Positions 9,315 through 17,068 of a stretch of 41,149 bases of DNA are shown one piece after another. Under the pieces are notes generated by a model, which saw only the letters and a list, made by a program, of their open reading frames with translations, was not told the origin of the DNA and searched no databases. Source of the stretch: Burkholderiales bacterium (GTDB lineage Bacteria > Pseudomonadota > Gammaproteobacteria > Burkholderiales > Burkholderiaceae_E); assembly GCA_003576795.1 (NCBI GenBank), contig QEVN01000003.1, positions 1 to 41,149 on the forward strand. Direction: 5' to 3'. The position numbers were made by a program, and so were the translations under genes. How positions within the stretch are numbered: the first letter of the stretch is position 1; each line of letters opens with the position of its first letter.

Positions 9315-9976
9315 GGCCGCGCGGCTCCGCGCGTTGCGCGTTCCGTCGTCGCGAACGCTTCCAGCCGACGTTGCGTTCGCTCGATCTCGCGCGCGAGCGG
9401 CGCCGGATTCGCCGTCGCGGTCGCGGCTTCGCCCAGTTGCTCGAGCGAACGCAGGCTCTGTCGCGCAAGCTCGAGATTGATCAGCGCGACGTTGTAGATC
9501 GCCTTGGCCCGCAGCGACGGCTCGGTCTCGACGCCGGCCTGGCTGCGCGCCGCCGCTCGCCGATAAGCGGCCAGCGCCTTGAACCAGTCGCGCCGCTGGT
9601 GATGGACATTGCCCAGCCGCAGCCACGCCTGCGCGTTCGACGGCTGCAACGCCAGCAGACGCTCGTAGCCTGCCACCGCTTCGTCGAAGCGGCGCGCACG
9701 ATAGGCGTCCTCGGCCTGCGACTGCAGCGCGGCAAGCTCGGAGGGCGACGGCGTGGCGACGGCCTCCCTTCCCACCGCGCGCTGCGGGACGTACTGCAGC
9801 GTGGACCGCGGCGCAGTCGCGGAGCCGGTCGAAGCCGCGGTCGCCGCCGACGTCGACGGCTCTTCTTCGTCGAACAGATCCGCCCCACCCTGCATCAGGC
9901 CGCCTTCGGTCGCGCACGCGATCGGCGCCAGCGCCGCCAGCACGAGCGCCGCAGCGCGCATCACACGCCCCATCAT
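9311..9976 (-). CDS. TPR lipoprotein, TadD-like
   Basis: A 221-residue lipoprotein. The start at 9976 has a strong AAAGGAGG six bases upstream and overlaps the DUF192 stop (ATGA). The signal peptide ends in a lipobox-like L-A-P-I-A-C (Cys at about residue 19), so it is likely an outer-membrane-directed lipoprotein. Tetratricopeptide-type helices appear in Y-R-A-R-R-F-D-E-A-V-A-G-Y-E-R-L-L-A-L-Q-P and the next W-L-R-L-G-N-V-H-H-Q-R-R-D-W-F-K-A-L repeat (about residues 88-135). By position and architecture it matches TadD, the TPR lipoprotein of Tad systems thought to support secretin assembly. Sequence identity to a named TadD cannot be tested here. Confidence 0.78.
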   Translation of the reverse strand: MMGRVMRAAALVLAALAPIACATEGGLMQGGADLFDEEEPSTSAATAASTGSATAPRSTLQYVPQRAVGREAVATPSPSELAALQSQAEDAYRARRFDEAVAGYERLLALQPSNAQAWLRLGNVHHQRRDWFKALAAYRRAAARSQAGVETEPSLRAKAIYNVALINLELARQSLRSLEQLGEAATATANPAPLAREIERTQRRLEAFATTERATRGAARP

Positions 9977-10341
9977 CGCTGTCCTCCTTTCGGGTCGTCG
10001 GTCCAGCGAAGGCGCATTCCCGGCCGCAGGCCGAGCCGGTGCGCCTCGCCCGCACGCAGTTCGAGCACGGCGCGCGCACGAAGCGCGCCGCGCACCCGTC
10101 GCGGCGGCACGCCCTCGCAGACGCGAAGCACTTCGCCGCTGCGCGCGACGAAGACGAGGTCGAGCGGGCCGCGCACGCCGAGGGTGTGGACCGCCCGGCA
10201 CGGCTCGATCCACAGCCCGGCGCCGGCAACGGGCAGCGGCTGCGCGATCAGCCCGATCAAGCGCTCGACTACACGCGCGGCGCGCCGCACGCGCAGGCGA
10301 ACGGCGCCCGGCTCGCCGACGACGAGACCCGTTCGCCGCAT
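9973..10341 (-). CDS. DUF192 family protein
   Basis: A 122-residue protein of the DUF192 family (PF02643). Family features seen are L-R-V-R-R-A-A-R-V near the start, then W-I-E-P-C-R-A-V-H-T-L-G-V-R-G-P-L-D-L-V-F-V (about residues 47-68), a form of the usual 'C..VHTfgM..piDvvFld' signature, and a final V-L-E-L-x-A-G-E-A-x-R-L-G-L-x-x-G (about 93-109). No signal peptide is visible. The ATG at 10341 shares one base with the tadC stop, and the 3' end overlaps the TPR lipoprotein start, so it is embedded in the Tad operon. Its biochemical role is not established. Confidence 0.82.
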   Translation of the reverse strand: MRRTGLVVGEPGAVRLRVRRAARVVERLIGLIAQPLPVAGAGLWIEPCRAVHTLGVRGPLDLVFVARSGEVLRVCEGVPPRRVRGALRARAVLELRAGEAHRLGLRPGMRLRWTDDPKGGQR

Positions 10342-11222
10342 CAGAGCACTCCCTCGACGAGCAGGCGCTGCACGATCGGAAACAGCAGGATCGCGAAGGT
10401 GCCGGGAAAGATGAACAGCACGAGCGGCAGGAGCATCTTCACCGGCGCCTCCATCGCGAGTTTCTCCGCGCGAAGGAAGCGCTCGGTTCGACGCTGCTCG
10501 GCCTGCGCGCGAAGGATCGGCGCAAGACTCGCGCCCTGCCGTTCGGCCGCGACGAGCGCGGCAACGACGTTCGAGACTGCCGGCAACGCGAGCCGCGCGG
10601 ACATCGCACGCAGCGCTTCGTGACGCGGCTGGCCCGCGTGCACGTCGCGCAGCACGCGTCGCCATTCGTCGCGCAGCGCTCCCGACGGACCGTGGGCGGC
10701 CGCATGTGCCAGGGCTGCGCCGAGATTCAGGCCGGCCTCGACGCTGAGCGTGACGAGATCGAGGTCATGAGGGAGCTGGCGCAGGATCGCGTGCCTGCGG
10801 CGCGCGATGCGATCGCGCAGCGCGAGCCGCGGAAGCGCGGCGCCGAGGGCCGCCGCGACGAGCACGGCCGGCAGCGAGCCCGAGCCGAGGGCTGCGAGCG
10901 CGGCGCCGACTCCGGCCGCCGCGGCGATCGCAAGCAGGAGCTGGCCGACGACGAGATGCTCGGGACCCAACTGCGCGTCGAGCGCGGCGCGCGCGAGTGC
11001 AGCACGCAAGCGTTCGCGGTGCGCAACGCCGACGAAGCGCGCGATCGCCGGCGCGATCCGTGCGACGACCGGCCAACCCAGACGCCAGGTCCACGGCAGC
11101 CGCTCGGCGCTCTCCGGCTCGACGGGCACCGCGGCGCTCGAAGCCGCCGAGAACAGCGCCCACGAAACCAGCGCAACCGCGACGAAGGTCGCGCCCAGCG
11201 AAACGGCGAGCCAGGCGTTCAT
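10341..11222 (-). CDS. tadC: Tad secretion inner-membrane protein TadC (type II secretion F family)
   Basis: A 293-residue inner-membrane platform protein. It has an N-terminal transmembrane helix (residues ~5-25), a paired hydrophobic region (about 95-140), a conserved cytoplasmic T2SSF domain with L-P-H-D-L-D-L-V-T-L-S-V-E-A-G-L-N-L (about 147-165), and two C-terminal hydrophobic segments ending L-L-P-L-V-L-F-I-F-P-G-T-F-A-I-L-L-F-P-I. With TadB it forms the platform on which the CpaF ATPase works to extrude Flp pilin. The ATG at 11222 overlaps the tadB stop (ATGA). Confidence 0.92.
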   Translation of the reverse strand: MNAWLAVSLGATFVAVALVSWALFSAASSAAVPVEPESAERLPWTWRLGWPVVARIAPAIARFVGVAHRERLRAALARAALDAQLGPEHLVVGQLLLAIAAAAGVGAALAALGSGSLPAVLVAAALGAALPRLALRDRIARRRHAILRQLPHDLDLVTLSVEAGLNLGAALAHAAAHGPSGALRDEWRRVLRDVHAGQPRHEALRAMSARLALPAVSNVVAALVAAERQGASLAPILRAQAEQRRTERFLRAEKLAMEAPVKMLLPLVLFIFPGTFAILLFPIVQRLLVEGVL

Positions 11223-12082
11223 ACGTCGATGGCGACGATTCGATGGATCGCCAGCCCGCCGGCCAGCTGCAGCAGCGCAACGGTGCCGCACACGACCCAC
11301 CCCTGCCAGGTAGTGAAGAGCGCACGCATCGCAACCGGTTCGATCGCGAACAGCGCTGCGGCGAGCAGCGAAGGCAACGCGCCCATCACCCACGCCTGCA
11401 GGCGCCCCTGCGCGGTGAGCGCGCGGATCTTGCCCTCGATCGAGAGCTTGTGACGCATCGAGGCAGCCAGCGATTCGAGCGTCGCAGCCATGCTTCCGCC
11501 CACTGCCGAGCCGATGCGCAGGGCCGAGGCGAACAGCACGCTCTCCTCGATCGGCATGCGGCGGCCGAAGGACGCAAGCGCGTCGTCGAGCGAGACGCCC
11601 AGGCGCTGCTCGCGCAGCAGCAGGCCGAACTCGTGACGGGCCGGCGCCGGCAGTTCGCCCGCCGCCTGCGCGAGCGCCTGCATCAACCCGCTTCCCGAAC
11701 GCAACCCGCCGGCGACGAGCATCAACGCATCGGGCATCTGCTGCCGGAAGGCCTCCCTGCGCCGACGGCGCAGTTGCGCGAGGGCGAGGCGCGGCAGCAG
11801 CGCCGCGGCGAGCGCGATACCGAGCGCGGCGTGCCAGGCGGCGGTGGCCCACCACGCCGCGACCGCCCCGCACAACGTGAGCAGGTGCTGTGCGGCGAGC
11901 AGCCGGGTGGTGTCGACGAAGAGGAACGCTTCGCGCATCCGGACGCCCACGCCGCGCTCGAAGCGCTCCCGATGCCGGGCCGCGAAGCGCGCTCCGTAGC
12001 GTACGAACAGCAGGAGCAGCGCGATTGCCGCGCCGAACGCGCCGAGGAGCGCGAGACCGAGAGAGGTTGCGGACTGCGCCAT
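11219..12082 (-). CDS. tadB: Tad secretion inner-membrane protein TadB (type II secretion F family)
   Basis: A 287-residue membrane protein of the same T2SSF family as its neighbour TadC. It has an N-terminal helix (about residues 7-27), a second hydrophobic block (about 67-95), the domain signature M-P-D-A-L-M-L-V-A-G-G-L-R-S-G-S-G-L-M-Q-A-L (about 113-134), and C-terminal hydrophobic segments. The start at 12082 is two bases after the cpaF stop, and the stop overlaps tadC. Two tandem F-family proteins directly after a CpaF ATPase is the hallmark of a Tad system. Confidence 0.92.
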   Translation of the reverse strand: MAQSATSLGLALLGAFGAAIALLLLFVRYGARFAARHRERFERGVGVRMREAFLFVDTTRLLAAQHLLTLCGAVAAWWATAAWHAALGIALAAALLPRLALAQLRRRRREAFRQQMPDALMLVAGGLRSGSGLMQALAQAAGELPAPARHEFGLLLREQRLGVSLDDALASFGRRMPIEESVLFASALRIGSAVGGSMAATLESLAASMRHKLSIEGKIRALTAQGRLQAWVMGALPSLLAAALFAIEPVAMRALFTTWQGWVVCGTVALLQLAGGLAIHRIVAIDV

Positions 12083-12084
12083 GA

Positions 12085-13737
12085 TCAAGCCCCTTCCGCC
12101 CGGAAGATCGACAGGTCGAGCGGCTCGCCTTCTTCGCGCAGCCGCTCGTAGAACTGCGGCACGTTTCCGCAGCCGCCGAAGCGCCCCCCGGCCCAGCGAA
12201 AGAGCGGCTGCATCAGCACGCGCGCGCCTTCGAGACCGGTCAGCTCGACGACCTCGACGACGCGCCGCCGGCCGTCGGCCATCCGGGCCTGGTGCACGAC
12301 GACGTCGATCGCGCCGACGATCTGCTCGCGGATCGCGGCCACCGGCATGTCGACCTCGGCCATCAGCACCATCGTCTCGAGCCGGGAGATCACGTCGCGC
12401 GGGCTGTTGGCGTGCACGGTGGTGAGCGAGCCGTCGTGCCCGGTGTTCATCGCCTGCAGCATGTCCAGCGCCTCGCCGCCGCGGCATTCGCCGACGACGA
12501 TGCGATCCGGTCGCATGCGCAGCGCGTTGCGCACGAGGTCGCGAATGCTGACCAGCCCGCGGCCTTCGGCATTCGCCGGTCGCGCCTCGAGCGTGACGCG
12601 ATGCGCATGCGCCAGGCGCAGCTCGGCGGCGTCCTCGATCGTGACGACGCGCTGCCCCGGTTCGATGAGATTCGACAACAGGTTCAGCAGCGTCGTCTTG
12701 CCCGAGCCGGTGCCGCCCGAGACGATGACGTTGCGGCGCGATCGCACGCAGACCGCGAGGAAATCGAGCATCGGCTGCGAGAGCGAGCCGTTCGCCACGA
12801 GATCGGCCGGCGAGAACAGGCGCCGATTGAAGCGCCGGATCGTGATCGCCGGTCCGCGCACGGCGAGCGGCGGAATGACCGCGTTCACGCGCGAGCCGTC
12901 GGGCAGCCGCGCATCGACCATCGGCGACGACTCGTCGATGCGTCGACCGAGCGGCGCGACGATGCGGTCGATCGCGGCGCGCACCGCGTCTTCGCCGGTG
13001 AAAGAGGCGTCGGTGGCTTCCAGCCGCCCGTTTCGCTCGACGAAGATCTCGTCGGGCGCGTTGACCATGATCTCGCTGATCGTCTCGTCGCGCAGCAGCG
13101 GCTCGAGCGGCCCGAGACCGATCGCCTCGTCGACCACCTCGCGGGCGAGCCGGTCGCGATCCACGTGCTCGGGCAACGCGCGCTCGCCGTGCGCGATCTC
13201 GCGCAGCAGCGCCTCGATCTCCGCGTGCAACTGCTCGGCGCTCAACTGCCGGATGTCCTGGCGACGCAGGTCGATCGTGGCGAGGAGCCGCCGGTGCAGC
13301 AGCCGCCGCCACGGAACGAGACCGTCGGACGGAACGAGCGTCGGCGCCCGTTGCGCTTCCCGGCCGTCCGCCCGGATACCGTGCGCATCCGCAGGCTCCG
13401 CGTCGGCGCGCTGCGCGTCGCCGTGCCGGCCACGCGCGGCGTCTTCGCCCGCCCGATGCACGCGCACGCGGTATCCGGCGATCTCGATCTCGTCGTCCTC
13501 GGCGAGCGGCGCGTACTCCGCGATGCGCTCGCCGTTGACCCACGTTCCGCCGAGGCTGCCGCGATCGACGAGCTTGAACCCCTGCTCGATGCGCACGATC
13601 TCGGCGTGCACGCGCGCGACGCGCCAGCCCGGCAGGTGCACGGCACTGTCGGCGCGCCGCCCGATGCGCGCCGGGAAGCGATCGATGCGCAGGTTGCGGG
13701 CCGACCCTTCGTCGGTTTCCACGGAGAGCGTCAGCAT
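12085..13737 (-). CDS. cpaF: CpaF/TadA pilus ATPase with N-terminal FHA domain
   Basis: A 550-residue fusion. Residues 1-~90 form a forkhead-associated (FHA) domain with I-G-R-R (25-28), A-R-V-H-A-E-I (41-47) and G-S-L-G-G-T-W-V-N-G (about 60-69). A charged, low-complexity linker follows (about 95-140). The rest is a secretion ATPase: M-V-N-A-P-D-E-I-F-V-E (about 223-233), Walker A G-G-T-G-S-G-K-T (about 339-346), R-M-R-P-D-R-I-V-V-G-E-C-R-G-G-E (about 400-415) and H-x-N-S-x-R-D motifs. It powers pilus assembly at the inner membrane. In the FHA domain the usual Ser of S-R-x-H is Ala41. The gene starts one base from the cpaC stop. The FHA domain implies control by a phosphorylated partner, an inference. 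Confidence 0.93.
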   Translation of the reverse strand: MLTLSVETDEGSARNLRIDRFPARIGRRADSAVHLPGWRVARVHAEIVRIEQGFKLVDRGSLGGTWVNGERIAEYAPLAEDDEIEIAGYRVRVHRAGEDAARGRHGDAQRADAEPADAHGIRADGREAQRAPTLVPSDGLVPWRRLLHRRLLATIDLRRQDIRQLSAEQLHAEIEALLREIAHGERALPEHVDRDRLAREVVDEAIGLGPLEPLLRDETISEIMVNAPDEIFVERNGRLEATDASFTGEDAVRAAIDRIVAPLGRRIDESSPMVDARLPDGSRVNAVIPPLAVRGPAITIRRFNRRLFSPADLVANGSLSQPMLDFLAVCVRSRRNVIVSGGTGSGKTTLLNLLSNLIEPGQRVVTIEDAAELRLAHAHRVTLEARPANAEGRGLVSIRDLVRNALRMRPDRIVVGECRGGEALDMLQAMNTGHDGSLTTVHANSPRDVISRLETMVLMAEVDMPVAAIREQIVGAIDVVVHQARMADGRRRVVEVVELTGLEGARVLMQPLFRWAGGRFGGCGNVPQFYERLREEGEPLDLSIFRAEGA

Positions 13738-13738
13738 T

Positions 13739-15076
13739 TCATTCGGCCATCTGCAGCCGCTCGCGCGCCTGCTCGACGTGCTCGGCGCTGCGCTCCGCTG
13801 CGGCGCGCTGGGTTTCGCTGCCGGGGGAGACGAAGCGCGGCGTGATGAAGACGACCAGCTCGGTGTTGCTGTTGCGAAACTCGCGCGAGCGGAACAGCGC
13901 GCCGAGGATCGGCAGCTCGCCCAGCCCAGGCACCTTGTCGATCGAGCGCGATGCGTCCTCGCTCAGCAGTCCGGCGATGACGAGCGTTTCGTTCTCGCGC
14001 AGGTTCACCTCGGTTTCGGCGCGGCGCTTGGTCAACCCCGGAACGTCCTGCACCTGGACGTCGAAGTTGATCGCCGAAATCTCGGTGGCGATCTTGGCGG
14101 CGATGACGCCCGTTTCGCTCGCCACCGGCTCGACCTCGAACTTCACGCCGTACTCCTTGAATCCCACCGAAACCGTTCCCAGCCCGCTGGCGAAGGGCAC
14201 CGGCAGTTCGCCTCCGGCGACGAAGCGCGCCGAGCCGCCGCTGCGGCACGACAGGCGCGGCTCGGCGAGCACGAGCGCGTCGCCGTTCTGCACGAGCAGG
14301 TTGATGACCGAGCCGATCGAGGTGGCGAGCCCGAGCGCCGTCGCGAAGGGCGGCACGCGCGTGCGTACCTCGAGGCCGGCTTCGGCCGCCGCGCCTCCCG
14401 GACGGAAGGCGGTGCTGCGATGCAGGTCGCCGATGATCCCGAAGCTCGGCCCCTGCATGCTCGAACTCCAGCGCACGCCGATGTCGTCGAGCCGGTCGCG
14501 CCGGATCTCGACCATTCGCACGTCCATTTCGATCATTCGCTCGAGCCCCACGCGGCTGATCAGGTTCACGATCTGCGGATAGCGGCGTGCGATCTCGGTC
14601 ATGCGGGCGGCTTCCTCCTCCGACAGCTCGTTGCCCTCGAGCACGACCTTGTCGCCGACGATGCGAGCGCGGATGCGGCTCGACTCGCCGAGCATCGCGC
14701 GCACCTCGGCGAGCAGCCGGTTCGCATCGGCGGGAACGACGTGAATCTCGAAGCTGCTCTCGCTGCCGTCGGCGGCCCATAGATGCAGCGTGCTTTGCCC
14801 CGGCGCCTCGGGAATCACCAGCACCTGCCCGCCGTCGAGTGCGGTGGCCTGAATCACCTTTCCGTTGCCCACCGCGACGCGCTTCAGTTCGCCGGCGCGG
14901 ATGAGATGCACCTGTCCGACGTGCAGCTCCACCGGGGTCGGCGGCGCCCCCGCCGCCCGGGCCGTGGGAAGGACGCAGCCGAGCGCGGCGGCTGCGCACA
15001 GCATCGACATCGGCCCCGAAGTACGCGCCATCGCGAACACGCGACGAAGGCCCGCGCGAAGAAGCGTCGTGCTCAT
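13739..15076 (-). CDS. cpaC: Tad secretin CpaC/RcpA
   Basis: A 445-residue outer-membrane secretin. A signal peptide is visible (hydrophobic residues ~20-38, A-R-A before the mature start). The N-terminal pilus-assembly domain (about 45-120) and a BON-like segment (about 120-175) precede the secretin domain. That domain carries V-R-M-V-E-I (about 187-192), the L-A-E-P-R-L-S-C-R-S-G segment (about 269-279), a V-P-G-L-G-E-L-P-I-L-G-A-L-F-R-S motif (about 378-393) and E-L-V-V-F-I-T-P-R (about 402-410). It forms the pore for Flp pili. The start at 15076 overlaps the cpaB stop (ATGA). No linked CpaD/RcpB gene is present. Confidence 0.95.
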   Translation of the reverse strand: MSTTLLRAGLRRVFAMARTSGPMSMLCAAAALGCVLPTARAAGAPPTPVELHVGQVHLIRAGELKRVAVGNGKVIQATALDGGQVLVIPEAPGQSTLHLWAADGSESSFEIHVVPADANRLLAEVRAMLGESSRIRARIVGDKVVLEGNELSEEEAARMTEIARRYPQIVNLISRVGLERMIEMDVRMVEIRRDRLDDIGVRWSSSMQGPSFGIIGDLHRSTAFRPGGAAAEAGLEVRTRVPPFATALGLATSIGSVINLLVQNGDALVLAEPRLSCRSGGSARFVAGGELPVPFASGLGTVSVGFKEYGVKFEVEPVASETGVIAAKIATEISAINFDVQVQDVPGLTKRRAETEVNLRENETLVIAGLLSEDASRSIDKVPGLGELPILGALFRSREFRNSNTELVVFITPRFVSPGSETQRAAAERSAEHVEQARERLQMAE

Positions 15077-16167
15077 TGCGCCTCCGGCGTCGGTTGCACG
15101 GGCGGCATCTCGCGAGCGGCGCTGCGCGCGAAGCGATGCAGCTTCCACACGGTTTCGTCGGCCCCGCCAGTCGCGCCGTTCGGCGGCGCCGGGATCGCCG
15201 GCGCATCGCCGATCCGTGCGCGCCCCTGCTGCGCGGCACCCGGCTCGGACGGTCGCGACGCTTCGAACCCCTCGATCGGCGCCTGTCCGACACTCGTCGT
15301 CGCCACGAGCGCGCCGCGCCCGCCGACGATGATCTCGGGGCCGATCGGCCTGGGTGCGACCGGCATACGTTGCGGCACGTCGATGCCGAGCAGCGCGTTG
15401 AGGTCCATCGCTCGCGCGCGCAACGGCTGCCGATCCTCGGGGTTGCGCAGCATCGCGGTGAGCTTTCCGCTGCGCTGCGCGACGATCAGCTCCTGCGCCT
15501 GCGAAGGCGACACTTCGACGGTGATCGCGGTGAAGTGACGCATGCCGGCGGCATCTCCCTTGTCGGCGCGCACCTGTCGGCCGGTGGCGAGCACCGCGAG
15601 GTCCTGCATCAACGTGGACGTGATTTCCGGCGCCGGCGGCATGCCGGGCAACCCTGGCGGGCGCACGGTGAACAGCAGGTCGATGCGGTCGCCCGGCTGC
15701 AGCATTCCCGACACCGAATTGACCTCGTCCACGAGCACCGACATCGCGCGTATCCCCGGGCGGATCCGCGTGGAGAAGGTCGACGCATCGGCGCCGACGA
15801 CGGCGCCCGCGATCAACGGTTCGCCGCTGCGCATCGGCACGCCGAGGCGGGCGCCGACGTGCTGCTCGAAGCGATCGGGACGCACCGCGCTGCCGGGAAC
15901 GAGATCGACCGGCACCTCGCGCACCGCCATGCTCCCCGTGTCCACGATGGCGCCGGCTTCGAGATCGTGGCGCGCGACGACGATCTCGATCGTGGCCTGG
16001 GACGGTGCGAGCCGCGCCTTTTCGATCTCGATGCGTTCGGCGAGGTAGCCGCGCGCACCGAACACCGCGAGCGCGCCGAATCCGATGGCGGCCGCGACGA
16101 GCAGTCCGGAGCGATGGCGTGCAGCGAGGGCGCCTGCGCGCCGCGCCAGGGCGAGCGGGGGGATCAT
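15073..16167 (-). CDS. cpaB: Flp pilus assembly protein CpaB/RcpC
   Basis: A 364-residue protein with one N-terminal membrane helix (about residues 20-42), then an SAF/RcpC-type domain: I-V-V-A-R-H-D-L-E-A-G-A-I-V (about 62-75), V-P-M-R-S-G-E-P-L (about 108-116), V-L-V-D-E-V-N-S-V-S-G-M-L-Q-P-G-D-R-I-D-L-L (about 141-162). It is periplasmic and is thought to work with the secretin. The last ~80 residues are Pro/Ala-rich and probably flexible. Both ends overlap neighbours by 4 bp. Confidence 0.9.
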   Translation of the reverse strand: MIPPLALARRAGALAARHRSGLLVAAAIGFGALAVFGARGYLAERIEIEKARLAPSQATIEIVVARHDLEAGAIVDTGSMAVREVPVDLVPGSAVRPDRFEQHVGARLGVPMRSGEPLIAGAVVGADASTFSTRIRPGIRAMSVLVDEVNSVSGMLQPGDRIDLLFTVRPPGLPGMPPAPEITSTLMQDLAVLATGRQVRADKGDAAGMRHFTAITVEVSPSQAQELIVAQRSGKLTAMLRNPEDRQPLRARAMDLNALLGIDVPQRMPVAPRPIGPEIIVGGRGALVATTSVGQAPIEGFEASRPSEPGAAQQGRARIGDAPAIPAPPNGATGGADETVWKLHRFARSAAREMPPVQPTPEAQ

Positions 16168-16328
16168 GGGAGCGAGATCGTTGCGGTGAAGCGCTGGTAG
16201 CGGTCGGCAGCAGCGGAAAAGAACGACTCGAGCGGGCTGTGCGGACCGGCGGTGATCGCCAATACGAACAGGGCGACGACGAGCAGATACTCGAGCATCG
16301 TCTGCCCTTGCGAACGACGGGCATTCAT
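16164..16328 (-). CDS. Small Flp-type pilin-like protein, 54 residues
   Basis: A very short gene in the middle of the Tad operon. The N-terminus is R-R-S-Q-G followed by Q-T-M-L-E-Y and a hydrophobic helix L-L-V-V-A-L-F-V-L-A-I. This matches a class III prepilin site: cleavage after Gly8 puts Glu13 at +5, followed by Tyr, as in Flp pilins. The mature protein would be only 46 residues, with a polar C-terminus containing F-F-S-A-A-A-D-R-Y-Q-R-F. ATGA overlaps on both sides (with the secreted protein upstream and cpaB downstream) make it a genuine translated gene. It may be a minor pilin distinct from the main Flp at 19270-19548. Confidence 0.8.
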   Translation of the reverse strand: MNARRSQGQTMLEYLLVVALFVLAITAGPHSPLESFFSAAADRYQRFTATISLP

Positions 16329-17068
16329 CGGGGTGTCTCCACGTGGTGCAGGACGGCGCTCGCGCCCTGCGGTTGCCGATGCAGCGTGACGAGCAGCTCG
16401 GCGTTCGCGCCGCGATAGAAGCGCGCACGGTCGTCGTTCCAGCGCAGGTCGCGCGGCGATCCCCTCGTCCGCATCGGCTCGTAGCCGGCGCGCAGCAGGT
16501 GGCGCTCGAGGTGCTGCTCGGCGTCGTCGAGCGAGCGCGTGAAATGCGCGACGAGCGTCGTCGCCCTGCGCTCGCCGTCGCCGCCCGACGAGAGCTGGCG
16601 CACGAGTTGCGCGTCGGCGGGAACGAGCCGCGCGAGGGGCTCGCCTCCGCTCCCGCCCGCGGCTCGCGACCACCGGGTGAACAGGCCTTCGCTGCCGCCG
16701 CGCGCCGACGCCCGCAGTTGCAGCGTCTCGAAGCCCTCGAAGCCCGACGCTCGATCGAGCGCGCCACCAGCCGCGCCGGCGAGGCGCGACAACACGAACC
16801 AGTCCCCGGTGTGCGCCTGCAGCACCGTGTCGGCGCCCTGCGCACGCCAATGACGCTCGATCTCTCCAAGTGCGTCGCGCGGCGCCCGCGCGCTGCGCAG
16901 CTCGAAGACGACGACCGAGTGCCCGGCGATCGAAGCGTCCGGAATCGCGAGACGGGCACTGTCGATTCCAGGCAGCGACTGCAGCGGCTCGAGTTCGTCG
17001 GCATGCGCCTGCAGGTGCACCGCGGCCAGCGGCAGTGCGGCGAGCAGCAATGCAGTGCGCGGATTCAT
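16325..17068 (-). CDS. Secreted protein of unknown function in the Tad operon
   Basis: A 247-residue protein with a clear signal peptide (N-P-R-T-A-L-L-L-A-A-L-P-L-A-A-V, cleavage probably after A-H-A near residue 22). I do not recognise a named domain. The mature part has two similar-looking alpha/beta segments: H-S-V-V-V-F-E-L-R-S (about 45-54) with E-I-E-R-H-W-R-A-Q-G (about 63-72), and T-T-L-V-A-H-F-T-R-S-L-D-D-A-E-Q-H-L-E-R-H-L-L-R-A-G-Y (split at about 169-195). This suggests an internal duplication. It overlaps the genes on both sides by 4 bp, so it is very probably a periplasmic accessory of the pilus system. Confidence 0.72.
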   Translation of the reverse strand: MNPRTALLLAALPLAAVHLQAHADELEPLQSLPGIDSARLAIPDASIAGHSVVVFELRSARAPRDALGEIERHWRAQGADTVLQAHTGDWFVLSRLAGAAGGALDRASGFEGFETLQLRASARGGSEGLFTRWSRAAGGSGGEPLARLVPADAQLVRQLSSGGDGERRATTLVAHFTRSLDDAEQHLERHLLRAGYEPMRTRGSPRDLRWNDDRARFYRGANAELLVTLHRQPQGASAVLHHVETPR

